Assembly: GCA_944349595.1 (NCBI GenBank) | Contig: CALVNF010000001.1 | Span: 62,001 to 126,000, forward strand | Direction: 5' to 3' | Origin: an uncultured Bacilli bacterium | GTDB taxonomy: Bacteria > Bacillota_I > Bacilli_A > RFN20 > CAG-826 | DNA length: 64,000 nt | Shown here: positions 47,653-56,335 of the stretch, piece after piece | How positions within the stretch are numbered: position 1 is the first letter of the stretch | Layout: each line of letters begins with the position of its first letter | Program-made: the position numbers and the translations under genes | Notes under the pieces: model-generated | Databases searched by the model: none | Told to the model about the DNA's origin: nothing | What the model saw: the letters and a program-made list of their open reading frames with translations, nothing else

Positions 47653-49049
47653 TTTAATTTACCTCCTGCTCCGCCAACAGTAATCTCTTTTATTCTAAGA
47701 GTTGGTTGCCCAACTTGGACTGGTATTGAACCGCTTGCTGCACCACACATCCCATCAGCTAAATCTAAATCATTGGCAATCATATCAATATTAAATAAGA
47801 TTTCATCGCCCTTTCCAATTAATGTAGCACCTCTAACAGGTTCGCATATTTTTCCATCTCTAATAATATATGCTTCGGAAGCACCAAAGTTAAATTCTCC
47901 AGTTGAAGGATCAACGCTTCCGCCATTAAATGAAACACAATATAAACCTAACTTAGTCGCTTTAATAATTTCATCTTTTGTAGAAGTTCCATTATCAATA
48001 TATGTATTAGACATTCTAGAAGTTGGCTCATATTTAAAATCTTGTCTTCTAGATGCACCATTTTCAGGTTTTTTCATTCTTCTTCCATTAAATGAATCTG
48101 TTAAATAATCAACACAAATTCCATTTTTAATTAGTTGGGTTTTGTGTGGAGTATGACCTTCATCATCCATATTTGAAGAACCCCATGCATTTGGAATTGT
48201 TGCATCATCATATGCATTAACAATTGGAGATGCAATTGGTTGATATAATTTTCCAGCAAAACAAGACAAACCCTTTGAAACACCACTAGCTTCAAGTGGA
48301 TGTCCACAAGATTCGTGGAATAATACTCCACCCCAACCATTTCCGATAACAACAGGCATTTTTCCTGATGGACATTCTTTAGCATTTAACATAGTTATGC
48401 ATAATTCAGCGTTTTTATGACACATTTCATTAAAATTAATTTCATTTTTAAAGAATTCCCAACCAGCTTTTGTTCCTTTTGCGACAAATTGAGGTTGAAC
48501 TTTATTATCTTTTGATGCAACACAAGAAGCACTAATTCTTGCAATATTTCTGTGATCATCAATATGTAAACCATTTGAATTAAAAATAGTAATTAAGGAA
48601 TATTCATAAAATAATGAAGCAGAAGTTCTAACAATATCGCTAGAATAATCTCTCATTTGTTTTTCACCATCTTTTAAGAATTCAATAATTTCTTTTTTAT
48701 CAACTTGATCAAATGGAATTTCCATATGAGAAATTTGTTTTGCGTGTTTTAATGGTTTAAAATTTGACAATTTAATTTTTTGTTCACCATTAAATCTTTT
48801 AGATAAATCATCAGCTAATTTTAATAATGATTTTTTTGATAAATCATTTGTATAACCATAAACTGATTGTAAATCTTTTAAAATTCTAATACCACACCCA
48901 ATTTTTTTTGGAGAAACCAGACTATCAACTTTGGTATTTTCAATTCTAAAAGTAGTTGAATCAATATTTTCAATATAGATTTCAGCAAAATCTCCGCCAG
49001 TTTTTAAGGCAGTATTAATAATATCTAATGCTAATTTGTTTGAAATCAT
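47649..49049 (-). CDS. tldD: TldD family metalloprotease, catalytic subunit
   Basis: 466 residues. The zinc motif HESCGHPLEA (HExxxH) sits in GNGWGGVLFHESCGHPLEASGV near residue 233, and a third ligand Cys region is near the C-terminus (DLADGMCGAASGSIP). It pairs with tldE directly downstream. A GGGAGGTAG ribosome binding site precedes the ATG. The start codon region is divergent from the gene at 49100. Confidence 0.93.
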   Translation of the reverse strand: MISNKLALDIINTALKTGGDFAEIYIENIDSTTFRIENTKVDSLVSPKKIGCGIRILKDLQSVYGYTNDLSKKSLLKLADDLSKRFNGEQKIKLSNFKPLKHAKQISHMEIPFDQVDKKEIIEFLKDGEKQMRDYSSDIVRTSASLFYEYSLITIFNSNGLHIDDHRNIARISASCVASKDNKVQPQFVAKGTKAGWEFFKNEINFNEMCHKNAELCITMLNAKECPSGKMPVVIGNGWGGVLFHESCGHPLEASGVSKGLSCFAGKLYQPIASPIVNAYDDATIPNAWGSSNMDDEGHTPHKTQLIKNGICVDYLTDSFNGRRMKKPENGASRRQDFKYEPTSRMSNTYIDNGTSTKDEIIKATKLGLYCVSFNGGSVDPSTGEFNFGASEAYIIRDGKICEPVRGATLIGKGDEILFNIDMIANDLDLADGMCGAASGSIPVQVGQPTLRIKEITVGGAGGKLK

Positions 49050-49099
49050 ATTATCTACCTCCCAAATATTAATAAATATTATAATATTTATTAACCTTC

Positions 49100-49738
49100 A
49101 TGTTGTTAAATAATATAATAAAAATAATGAATTTAAAAGATGAATTAGTTTTGTTAAATAAAAATTATAAGGATTTTGTTTATAGTAATGATAAAAAAGA
49201 ACTTAAAATTTTTAATGTAAATAATAAAAAAGGCCTCAAAATGCTGGGATTTTTACATTTATATTTTTATAAACGCAATAAATTAATTAAAAACGGAAAT
49301 ATAATAATTGGTTATTTATATAGAATTTTTAATGATACAGATCTAAATAAAGTTTCAATTGGTTATGTAATTCATACACCAAATTTTGAAATTCAAACTG
49401 ATATTAATAAATTTAAAGAAATTGAAAATAATCTAAATAATTTTTTATCTAAAGATATAAAAACATTTAAAGAAAAGAAAATTTATAATTATCTAGTAAA
49501 AAATAATGGGGAATTGCACTACTTTTTATTAGATAAAGAAATTTCTGGTTATGATTTTGTTTACATTTCAACAATTCCAATTTTAATAACCGAAGCTAAA
49601 ATGGGATTAAATTATTTTATTAGTAATAAAAAATATTCAAATGAAATATTATTATTAAATAATGAATTAATTAGTAAAATTAAAAACTTTAATAAAAAAG
49701 AAGTTAATAAGGAGAGTGAAAACAATGAATCAAAATAG
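49100..49738 (+). CDS. Protein of unknown function
   Basis: 212 residues, Asn/Lys/Ile-rich, without signal peptide or obvious membrane helix. It looks like a mixed alpha/beta cytosolic protein: MLGFLHLYFYKRNKLIKN, then SIGYVIHTPNFEIQTD. No family was recognised. The start is uncertain: the ATG at 49127 lies 7 bases after a TATAAT box (49114-49119) and could be the first codon of a leaderless mRNA. It overlaps the following membrane-protein gene by 14 bases, so the two likely act together. Confidence 0.62.
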   Translation: MLLNNIIKIMNLKDELVLLNKNYKDFVYSNDKKELKIFNVNNKKGLKMLGFLHLYFYKRNKLIKNGNIIIGYLYRIFNDTDLNKVSIGYVIHTPNFEIQTDINKFKEIENNLNNFLSKDIKTFKEKKIYNYLVKNNGELHYFLLDKEISGYDFVYISTIPILITEAKMGLNYFISNKKYSNEILLLNNELISKIKNFNKKEVNKESENNESK

Positions 49739-50288
49739 ACTAAATAAAATTGCACAAAAACTCAATATTGAATTAGATGAGGAAAATAGAGCAATCTTAA
49801 AATTAAAAATTAGAGATAAAAGTAATTTTTTATCACCATATTATTTTGATAAACCATTAATCAGTGGAGAAGTTGCTGATTATTTATTAAATAATAAAAG
49901 AATTTTAGTATGGAAAAATGGAATAACCATTAAAATAATCTCTAATGAAATAACAAAAGAAGAAGAAAATTTATATTCTCAAGCAATTAAAGAATATTTT
50001 AAGGATGCCCAAATTAACGGTAAAAGACATCAAAAATTTAATTATGTATTATCAATTATTATGTTTGTTATTGGAATTTTGGTATTTTCTTTGATGTTTA
50101 TTTTAGATGCTAGTTTTCCAAATAAATTAGGTTTATGGAAAGAAGTAATTGATGTAATCGCTTGGGTATTTATTTGGGAAGCAGTTGACGTTGCAGTTAT
50201 TGAAAAACTTGAAAAATCTAATGAAACTAAAATTGCAAAAAACATTACTGAAAGTAAAATAATATTTGAAAAAGATAAAATTCTATAA
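49725..50288 (+). CDS. Two-helix membrane protein of unknown function
   Basis: 187 residues. The first ~100 are soluble, with NRAILKLKIRDKSNFLSPYYFDKPL and YLLNNKRILVWKNGITIKI. Two membrane helices follow (VLSIIMFVIGILVFSLMFIL and VIDVIAWVFIWEAVDVAVI), then a charged tail with EKLEKSNETKIAKNI. No family was recognised. AAGGAG lies before the ATG at 49725, inside the preceding gene. A terminator follows. Confidence 0.66.
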   Translation: MNQNRLNKIAQKLNIELDEENRAILKLKIRDKSNFLSPYYFDKPLISGEVADYLLNNKRILVWKNGITIKIISNEITKEEENLYSQAIKEYFKDAQINGKRHQKFNYVLSIIMFVIGILVFSLMFILDASFPNKLGLWKEVIDVIAWVFIWEAVDVAVIEKLEKSNETKIAKNITESKIIFEKDKIL

Positions 50289-50300
50289 AGCACAACAACA

Positions 50301-50328
50301 AAAAAGAACTTTGTTTAAGTTCTTTTTG
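50301..50328. terminator. Bidirectional terminator
   Basis: AAAAAGAACTT (50301-50311) and AAGTTCTTTTT (50317-50327) pair around TGTTT between the two-helix protein gene and the convergent deaminase gene. Confidence 0.82.
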
Positions 50329-50343
50329 TTTAGTTATTTATTA

Positions 50344-50799
50344 TTAATATCTTTCTCTTTTTAAAGATTCATATTTTGCATAAAGTTTTAAACATTCAGC
50401 TCTATCTAATTCTTTAACAAATTCTTGTTTCTTTTCTGGTGTTGATAATTCGTAGAATTTTTTATCTCTAAAACCAATTTCTTCTGTATCTACAATGTTA
50501 CATCCATAATAAACCTTATCAATATTAGCCCATAAAATTGCAGCTAAACACATTGGACAAGGCTCTCCGGTTGTATATAATTCACAACCAGTTAAATCAA
50601 ATGTTTTTAATTTTTTACATGCTTTATGAATGGCCATTATTTCCCCATGACATGTAGGATCTTGATTTTTTAATACTTGATTATGTCCTTTTGCAACAAC
50701 TTTTCCATCTTTTACAATTACGGCACCAAAAGGTCCACCATGATTTAATGTAATTCCTTTTTCAGCTTCTTTAATTGCCATTTTCATAAATTTATTCAT
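50344..50799 (-). CDS. Cytidine/guanine deaminase family protein (GuaD-like)
   Basis: A 151-residue zinc deaminase. The start GGPFGAVIVKDGKVVAKGHN is like Bacillus guanine deaminase GuaD. The zinc site is TCHGEIMAI and EPCPMCLAAILWA; the usual AHAE is CHGE, with zinc His and catalytic Glu both kept. The C-terminal stretch VDTEEIGFRDKKFYEL and the swapped-tail type end also resemble GuaD more than TadA, which would edit tRNA-Arg. An AAGAGGT ribosome binding site is present. Confidence 0.8.
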   Translation of the reverse strand: MNKFMKMAIKEAEKGITLNHGGPFGAVIVKDGKVVAKGHNQVLKNQDPTCHGEIMAIHKACKKLKTFDLTGCELYTTGEPCPMCLAAILWANIDKVYYGCNIVDTEEIGFRDKKFYELSTPEKKQEFVKELDRAECLKLYAKYESLKRERY

Positions 50800-50874
50800 A
50801 ATTCAAACCTCTTAATTTTTAATATTTTACTAAATTTAAGTATTCAATTAAACGAATAAAAATTAAAAAATGTC

Positions 50875-50905
50875 TTGAAAATATCAAGCGGGGGGGGGGT
50901 AAAAT
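50875..50905 (+). promoter_or_regulatory. Predicted phase-variable promoter with G10 tract
   Basis: TTGAAA (50875-50880) and TAAAAT (50900-50905) flank a spacer of 19 bases that contains ten consecutive G (50890-50899). Loss of two G would give the optimal 17-base spacer. CTTGA…TCAAG (50874-50888) is an inverted repeat over the -35 box. AAGGAG at 50912-50917 and an ATG at 50927 follow. The tract and spacing are seen directly; switching by slipped-strand mispairing is inferred. Confidence 0.7.
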
Positions 50906-50926
50906 TTTTCTAAGGAGATTTTGATT

Positions 50927-51139
50927 ATGAAATTAGCGGCTTTTATTTTATGTTTATTAAGTACAATTGCTTATGGTATATTAATAATTCCATTAATATG
51001 GTGTGTTCCAATGACTATATCAGTTTATAAATATTATAAAGGAGACAAATTTTTAGGAGTTGGATTTAAAGTCTGTACTTTATTATTTGTGAGTTTAATT
51101 GGTAGCATTATATTACTTTGCGATGATACGCTTTTTTAA
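50927..51139 (+). CDS. Small two-helix membrane protein
   Basis: 70 residues with two hydrophobic helices, LAAFILCLLSTIAYGILIIP and VCTLLFVSLIGSIILLC, joined by a polar YKYYKGDKF loop. It ends DDTLF. No family was recognised with certainty; small proteins of this shape are common in AT-rich Firmicutes. The AAGGAG ribosome binding site, 9 bases before the ATG, supports real translation. Its interest is the G10 tract in its promoter, which suggests on/off or graded surface expression. Confidence 0.65.
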   Translation: MKLAAFILCLLSTIAYGILIIPLIWCVPMTISVYKYYKGDKFLGVGFKVCTLLFVSLIGSIILLCDDTLF

Positions 51140-51202
51140 AAAGTGTGAAAGAATTAAAAAAATACATAATTTAAAAAATTATTAATAAAATTTATGTTTT
51201 TA

Positions 51203-51211
51203 TGATATAAT
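51203..51211 (+). promoter_or_regulatory. Extended -10 promoter of rpmE
   Basis: TGATATAAT is a TGn-type extended -10 box. It leaves a leader of about 50 bases before the rpmE ATG. Confidence 0.6.
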
Positions 51212-51267
51212 CTTAAGGCGACTTACTTTAGATACACATGATATTTAAGGCGGAAGGAGTTAAAGAT

Positions 51268-51489
51268 ATGAAAGATAGTATTCATCCAAAAGTTTACAAA
51301 TGTAAAGTTACTTGTATTTCTTGCGGTAGCACATTTGAAATTCTTGATACTAAACCAGAATTAAGAGTAGATACATGTTCAAAATGTCATCCATTCTATA
51401 CCGGTAAACAAAGATTTGTTCAAGCAGCTGGTAGAGTTGATAAATTCAACAAGAAGTATGGTTTAAAATCTGAAGAAGAAAATAAATAA
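51268..51489 (+). CDS. rpmE: 50S ribosomal protein L31
   Basis: 73 residues from the ATG at 51268, preceded by [36 protein letters not shown] and [13 protein letters not shown] identify L31. The Cys pairs (C…CISCG and CSKC) mark the zinc-binding C+ form. The frame is open upstream to 51238, but that part is the leader. Single-gene unit with its own promoter and terminator. Confidence 0.95.
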   Translation: MKDSIHPKVYKCKVTCISCGSTFEILDTKPELRVDTCSKCHPFYTGKQRFVQAAGRVDKFNKKYGLKSEEENK

Positions 51490-51510
51490 GAATTAAATTA
51501 AAAAAACTAA

Positions 51511-51535
51511 AAAGCAGATTAAAATCTGCTTTTTT
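51511..51535 (+). terminator. Intrinsic terminator after rpmE
   Basis: AAAGCAGAT (51511-51519) and ATCTGCTTT (51524-51532) form a 9-base stem followed by T residues. Confidence 0.85.
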
Positions 51536-51596
51536 AATAGTTATAATTTTTATATGTAAATAAAATAATTTATATATAAATAGGAGGTATATCATA

Positions 51597-53177
51597 ATGA
51601 AAAAAAGATGTTATATAACAACCCCAATTTATTATCCAAGTGGTAATGCTCATTTAGGTCATACATATTGCACAACAATGTGTGATATATTTGCTAGATA
51701 TAAAAGAAATATGGGAGTTGAAACATATTTTTTAACCGGTACTGATGAACATGGGCTAAAGATACAAAAAAATGCTGAAAAAGCTGGTATAACTCCTCAA
51801 GAATATGTTGATAAAATTGCAAATGATTTTCAAAATTTGTGGAAAACATTAAAAATTACTAATGACGATTTTATTAGAACAACTCAAGAAAGACATATCA
51901 AAGTTGTTCAAGAAGTATTTTCAGAATTTTTAAAAAATGATGATATTTATCTTGGAAGTTATGAAGGTTGGTATTGTGTTCCTTGTGAATCTTTTTGGAC
52001 CGAAACTCAAGTTGGTGAAAATCATGTTTGTCCAGATTGTGGAAGACCAGTTAATAAAGCTAGTGAAGAAACATATTTCTTTAGATGTAATAAATATTTA
52101 GATGTTGTATTAGATGATTTTAAAAAAGATAAATTTGTTTATCCAATTTCAAGAAAAAATGAAATGATGAATAACTTTATTAAACCTGGATTAAATGATT
52201 TATGTGTTTCAAGAACATCGTTTACTTGGGGAATTAATATAAAAGAAAACCCTAAACATGTAATTTATGTTTGGTTAGACGCTTTATTAAATTATATTAG
52301 TGCATTAGGTTATAAAAGTAGTGATGACTCATTATTCCAAAAATTTTGGAATAATGATGATGTTGAAATAATTCACGTAGTTGGAGCAGATATTTCAAGA
52401 TTCCACACAATTTATTGGCCAATGTTTTTAAAAGCTCTTAATTTAAGACAACCAGATCGAATTTTTGTTCATGGATTATTAATGACAAAAGATGGAAAAA
52501 TGTCAAAATCAAAAGGTAATGTAATTTCTCCAATGCCATTAATTGAAAGATATGGTTTAGACGCTGTTAGATATTATATGGTAAGAGAAATAATTTTTGG
52601 GCAAGATGGACAATTCACGGCAGATCAATTTATTGAAAGAATTAATGCTGATTTAGTTAATAATTATGGGAATTTAGTTAATAGAGTATTATCAATGATT
52701 AATAAATACTTTAAAGGTATTATTCCAAATTATAAAAAAAGAGTTAATGAAAAAGATATTAAATTAGATTCTTTAATTGATGAAACAATTAAAGAATATA
52801 TAACCTTAATGGATGATTTAAAACTAACAGAAGCTGTTAGTAAAGTTATGGATTTATTATCAAGCGCTAATAAATATATTGAAGAATCTACTCCTTGGGC
52901 TCTTGCAAAAGATGAAAGTAAAAAAGAAGAATTAGAAATTGTTATGAACAATTTAGCAAGAAGTATATTTGTTTCTACAATGTTATTAAAACCTGTATTA
53001 ATTGATTCAAACGAAAAAGTATTTAATTTCTTAGGTATTAATAATGTTAAATTTAGTGATGTTTATGATAAAGAATTTTTAAATAATAATAAATTAAATC
53101 CAACTGAAATTTTATATCAAAGATTAGATTTAAATACTGAATTAGAATATATTAAAGAGCATATTAAATCCGTATAA
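51597..53177 (+). CDS. metG: Methionyl-tRNA synthetase
   Basis: A 526-residue class I synthetase. The HIGH motif is in YYPSGNAHLGHTYCTT near residue 18, and KMSKSKGNV is near 300. The connective peptide has a zinc-type knuckle (CVPCESFW … CPDCGRPV). No C-terminal tRNA-binding (EMAP-like) domain is present. AGGAGGT precedes the ATG and the leader is short, so no T-box. One base separates it from the following methyltransferase gene. Confidence 0.96.
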   Translation: MKKRCYITTPIYYPSGNAHLGHTYCTTMCDIFARYKRNMGVETYFLTGTDEHGLKIQKNAEKAGITPQEYVDKIANDFQNLWKTLKITNDDFIRTTQERHIKVVQEVFSEFLKNDDIYLGSYEGWYCVPCESFWTETQVGENHVCPDCGRPVNKASEETYFFRCNKYLDVVLDDFKKDKFVYPISRKNEMMNNFIKPGLNDLCVSRTSFTWGINIKENPKHVIYVWLDALLNYISALGYKSSDDSLFQKFWNNDDVEIIHVVGADISRFHTIYWPMFLKALNLRQPDRIFVHGLLMTKDGKMSKSKGNVISPMPLIERYGLDAVRYYMVREIIFGQDGQFTADQFIERINADLVNNYGNLVNRVLSMINKYFKGIIPNYKKRVNEKDIKLDSLIDETIKEYITLMDDLKLTEAVSKVMDLLSSANKYIEESTPWALAKDESKKEELEIVMNNLARSIFVSTMLLKPVLIDSNEKVFNFLGINNVKFSDVYDKEFLNNNKLNPTEILYQRLDLNTELEYIKEHIKSV

Positions 53178-53178
53178 T

Positions 53179-54516
53179 ATGAAAAATAATGAAGTTTTAC
53201 AAGGAATTTGTGTAGATTACACATATGATGGACAAGGAATTGTTAAAATAAATAACGAAGTTATTTTTGTTCCTGGTTTATTAAAAGATGAAATTGCAGA
53301 TATTCAAATAATTTATAGAAAGAAAAATTTTTGTGTTGGGAAAATAAAAAAATTAATCGAATTATCACCATTTAGAATACAACCAAAATGCAGTGTATCA
53401 ACTTCGTGTGGGGGATGTTGTTTTCAAAATTTAAAATATGAAGAACAAATTAATATAAAAGTTAATTATGTGAATCAATTATTAAAAAGAGTTGCCAAAA
53501 TTGAAAATAAAGTTCAAAACTTTATAAAAATGGATGATCCATATTATTTTAGAAATAAAATTCAAGTTCCGTTTGGTTATGATAAACAACATCGATTAAT
53601 TTATGGTTTTTATAAATCAAAAACTCATGATATTGTTTACAATAAAGATTGCGTAATTCAAGATAAAAGAGCTAGTGAAATTTTAAAAACTTTACAAAAA
53701 TTATTTTTAGATTTTAAAATACCTGCATATGATGAAGATAAAAGAAGTGGCTTTATAAGACATGTTTTAATTAGAACTTCTCATTATTTAAATCAAGTTA
53801 TGGTTGTTTTAATAACTAATGAATTGGAATTTAAAAATAAAAACAATTTTATAAAAGAATTAATTAAAATTCATCCAGAAATTACAACAATAATTCAAAA
53901 TATAAACAAAAGAGATACTAATGTTATTTTAGGTGATAAAGAAATAATATTATATGGAAAAGGTTATATCGAAGATAAATTATGTGATTTAAAATTTAAA
54001 ATATCATCTAAATCATTTTTTCAAACTAATGTAATACAGACTGAAAAACTCTACAATTTGGCGATAAATTTAGCTAACTTAAACAAAAATGATAATGTTT
54101 TAGACTGTTATTGCGGCACTGGAACAATAGGATTAATTGCAAGTAAATATGTAAAAAATGTAACCGGAGTTGAAATTGTAAAAGAAGCTATAAAAGACGC
54201 AATTAATAATGCTAAAGAAAACAATATAAATAACGTTAACTTTATTTGTGAAGATGCAAAAAATTATTTAGTTAATAAAGATATTGATGTAATTTTTGTT
54301 GATCCTCCAAGAAAAGGATTAGATAAAAATTTCATTGATTCTATTTTAAAAAACAAACCTAAAAAAATTGTTTATATATCTTGTGATCCAGCAACCTTAG
54401 CAAGAGATTTAAATATATTAAAAGAAGTTTATGATATAAGCAATGTAAACTGTGTTGACATGTTTCCATTTTCATTTCACGTTGAAACCATTGTGGGATT
54501 AGCCTTAAAGAAATAG
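53179..54516 (+). CDS. rlmD: 23S rRNA (uracil-5-)-methyltransferase, RlmD/RlmCD type
   Basis: A 445-residue TrmA-family enzyme that methylates C5 of uracil in 23S rRNA. An N-terminal TRAM domain is followed by an iron-sulfur Cys set (CSVSTSCGGC near 70-80). The SAM site is NVLDCYCGTGTIGL, then FVDPPRKGLD, and the nucleophilic Cys is in ISCDPATLARDL near 403. In Firmicutes such single enzymes often modify both U747 and U1939. It forms an operon with metG. Confidence 0.92.
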   Translation: MKNNEVLQGICVDYTYDGQGIVKINNEVIFVPGLLKDEIADIQIIYRKKNFCVGKIKKLIELSPFRIQPKCSVSTSCGGCCFQNLKYEEQINIKVNYVNQLLKRVAKIENKVQNFIKMDDPYYFRNKIQVPFGYDKQHRLIYGFYKSKTHDIVYNKDCVIQDKRASEILKTLQKLFLDFKIPAYDEDKRSGFIRHVLIRTSHYLNQVMVVLITNELEFKNKNNFIKELIKIHPEITTIIQNINKRDTNVILGDKEIILYGKGYIEDKLCDLKFKISSKSFFQTNVIQTEKLYNLAINLANLNKNDNVLDCYCGTGTIGLIASKYVKNVTGVEIVKEAIKDAINNAKENNINNVNFICEDAKNYLVNKDIDVIFVDPPRKGLDKNFIDSILKNKPKKIVYISCDPATLARDLNILKEVYDISNVNCVDMFPFSFHVETIVGLALKK

Positions 54517-54525
54517 TTACTGCTT

Positions 54526-54550
54526 AAAAGTATATTTTATATACTTTTAG
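54526..54550 (+). terminator. Hairpin after rlmD
   Basis: AAAAGTATA and TATACTTTT form a stem around a 5-base loop, ten bases after the rlmD stop. The U-tract is poor, so this is a weak terminator call. The following bases to 54720 hold no gene I can support. Confidence 0.5.
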
Positions 54551-54724
54551 TGCTAATTTACTTAACCGAAAAGAACTAACTCTCTATAAAAATTAAGTAG
54601 AAAGTTGGCCTTTTATTTTCATCAACCTCTCAACCCAAAATTTCCGCTTTGCCCTTGAAGGTGGGAACATATCTTCTTTATTCTAAAGCCGAGGGAGATT
54701 GTAAACGCGCCTTCTTGGATAATG

Positions 54725-54733
54725 TGATATAAT
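54725..54733 (+). promoter_or_regulatory. Extended -10 promoter of the DUF5677-like gene
   Basis: TGATATAAT, a TGn-type -10 box, ends 9 bases before the ATG at 54743. No Shine-Dalgarno sequence fits between them, so a leaderless or very short-leader mRNA is likely. No convincing -35 was found. Confidence 0.6.
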
Positions 54734-54742
54734 GAAAGAAAT

Positions 54743-56329
54743 ATGGCAGAAGTTAAACAATATGACATTAACGCTCTTTACAAAGTTTTAAAGAAACACG
54801 ACGTCGAAATCTTAAAACACTATAACGATGATACGGTTTCTGACGGTGATTACTTTTTCTATGGAATCAATAGTGACATTATGTCTAGTTGTTTAAGCAT
54901 TCTAACTAATTATCTTTCTGGAAACATTGAGTCTGCGGGCGTTGATTCATGCTGCAGAACCATAATTGAAGCAATGGTGATTATTAGAATGGATGCTGAA
55001 GGTAAGATTAGTGAAGATCAAAAGCGTATCTATAGATACCAATATGCCTATGTTGATTTAGATAATTTCCACTCTTTAATGAAAGATACACCTGAAGCTT
55101 TTGAAGATGAAGGCATTAAAAGAGTTCTTGCAGACAAAGGAAAAGCAACTGAAGCCATGCTACGACATTTCGGATGTTCGATGAAGGACTTGAAAGATAG
55201 AAAGATCTCGGTTGATGATCCGTGCTTCTATTTAAAAAAGAATTTGCATGATGATATTAGATTCTCTCAACTCTTAAAAGAATATCCAATTTGTGGCGAA
55301 GATGGCACTGATATGTATGAATTCTTCTCGTTATTCATTCATCCAAGATGTGAAATGCATCCAGAAGCACAAGAAGCAATTATGACAGTAAGAAAAATAT
55401 ACATAGATCAGATTTTGAACCTGGTCTTTAAATATCTTAAGAGCTGCAATTTATTGTCTTATAATGAAACGAGCACAGACTTTGACCATGATTTCTTCTA
55501 TAACCCTTTGTTGGCTGTGAATGTTCATAACGTTAAAGAGTTTGAAAAAACTATTCACTTAATAAAGAACCAAGTATGTGATTTGCCTGGTGGCTATGAT
55601 GCTTTTGCATGGCAATTTTTAGAAAGAGTTAGATATCTAGTTATTGATATGATGACATCCATTTCGATGGGTTATAATGAGCACGTTATTTCTATATTTA
55701 AAACTTTAGTTGAAGAATACTCAGTCTTCTTTGCTATTGGCTCAGCTGAATCTAAAGAAGAATTTGACTTTATTAAAAAAGCCTATTGGATTTCCTCTAG
55801 ATTACAAATCGATGCCCACTTTGAACGAATGGGAGTAAAGAACAAATTGGTTGAGGAATGGGAACTCCAAGATTTATATGATAACTTCTTTAAAGAAAGA
55901 TATGGTCTAGACAATTACAAAAAGTTCTATTGGGAGTTAAGACGTAATAGCCTTTACTTCTTGGAAAAAGGCAAAAAGAGTTTCAACAAATATGTGAGAG
56001 CCCTGCTTGAAGATACCTTTAGTGAAGACACAAGCAAAGAAGTGATGATGCTATATAGAATGTCAAAGGACATGAATCACGCTAGCGGATATAACTTTAA
56101 TGCAACAAACGACATGGTGGTGGTCAACGCTCATAAGGTTTTATTCTATTCATATCAGTTAATAATTCATTTCGTTCTTAATGCCGCTTTAACATTAGAA
56201 GATCACGGAATCAAGAGGGACGTGAAGCCAATAGTTGATTTCCTCAAAGGATTAATTAGTGTGTATCAAGAAAGAATCATCGATCTTTATAAAAATCACG
56301 ATAAAGTAGTTCCTAATAAAATTAACTAA
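54743..56329 (+). CDS. DUF5677-like protein with tandem duplication
   Basis: A 528-residue, all-helical, probably cytosolic protein. It contains two similar halves. The first has SCCRTIIEAM (Glu76) and, 124 residues on, YEFFSLFIHPR (Ser196, His200). The second has IFKTLVEEYS (Glu324) and, about 122 residues on, YRMSKDMNHAS (Ser441, His446). The R/K-x3-E and Y-x3-S-x3-4-H pattern resembles DUF5677. No catalytic role is known to me. Codon use is less AT-biased than the core genes (more GAC, CTC, AAG), like the MORC operon downstream, so it likely arrived by transfer. It is separated from that operon by an IS21 element. Confidence 0.65.
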   Translation: MAEVKQYDINALYKVLKKHDVEILKHYNDDTVSDGDYFFYGINSDIMSSCLSILTNYLSGNIESAGVDSCCRTIIEAMVIIRMDAEGKISEDQKRIYRYQYAYVDLDNFHSLMKDTPEAFEDEGIKRVLADKGKATEAMLRHFGCSMKDLKDRKISVDDPCFYLKKNLHDDIRFSQLLKEYPICGEDGTDMYEFFSLFIHPRCEMHPEAQEAIMTVRKIYIDQILNLVFKYLKSCNLLSYNETSTDFDHDFFYNPLLAVNVHNVKEFEKTIHLIKNQVCDLPGGYDAFAWQFLERVRYLVIDMMTSISMGYNEHVISIFKTLVEEYSVFFAIGSAESKEEFDFIKKAYWISSRLQIDAHFERMGVKNKLVEEWELQDLYDNFFKERYGLDNYKKFYWELRRNSLYFLEKGKKSFNKYVRALLEDTFSEDTSKEVMMLYRMSKDMNHASGYNFNATNDMVVVNAHKVLFYSYQLIIHFVLNAALTLEDHGIKRDVKPIVDFLKGLISVYQERIIDLYKNHDKVVPNKIN

Positions 56330-56335
56330 TTAAGC

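Noticed and set aside
47632..48108. Antisense open frame of 158 codons over tldD
   Set aside because: Lies opposite the conserved tldD coding sequence; composition is a mirror of that gene.
51540..51596. T-box riboswitch before metG
   Set aside because: The leader is only about 50 bases with no specifier loop or T-box core.
54560..54720. Protein-like minus-strand stretches upstream of the DUF5677-like gene
   Set aside because: Short frames (about 25 codons) in two phases, each ended by stops, with no start or ribosome binding site; not enough to name even a remnant.
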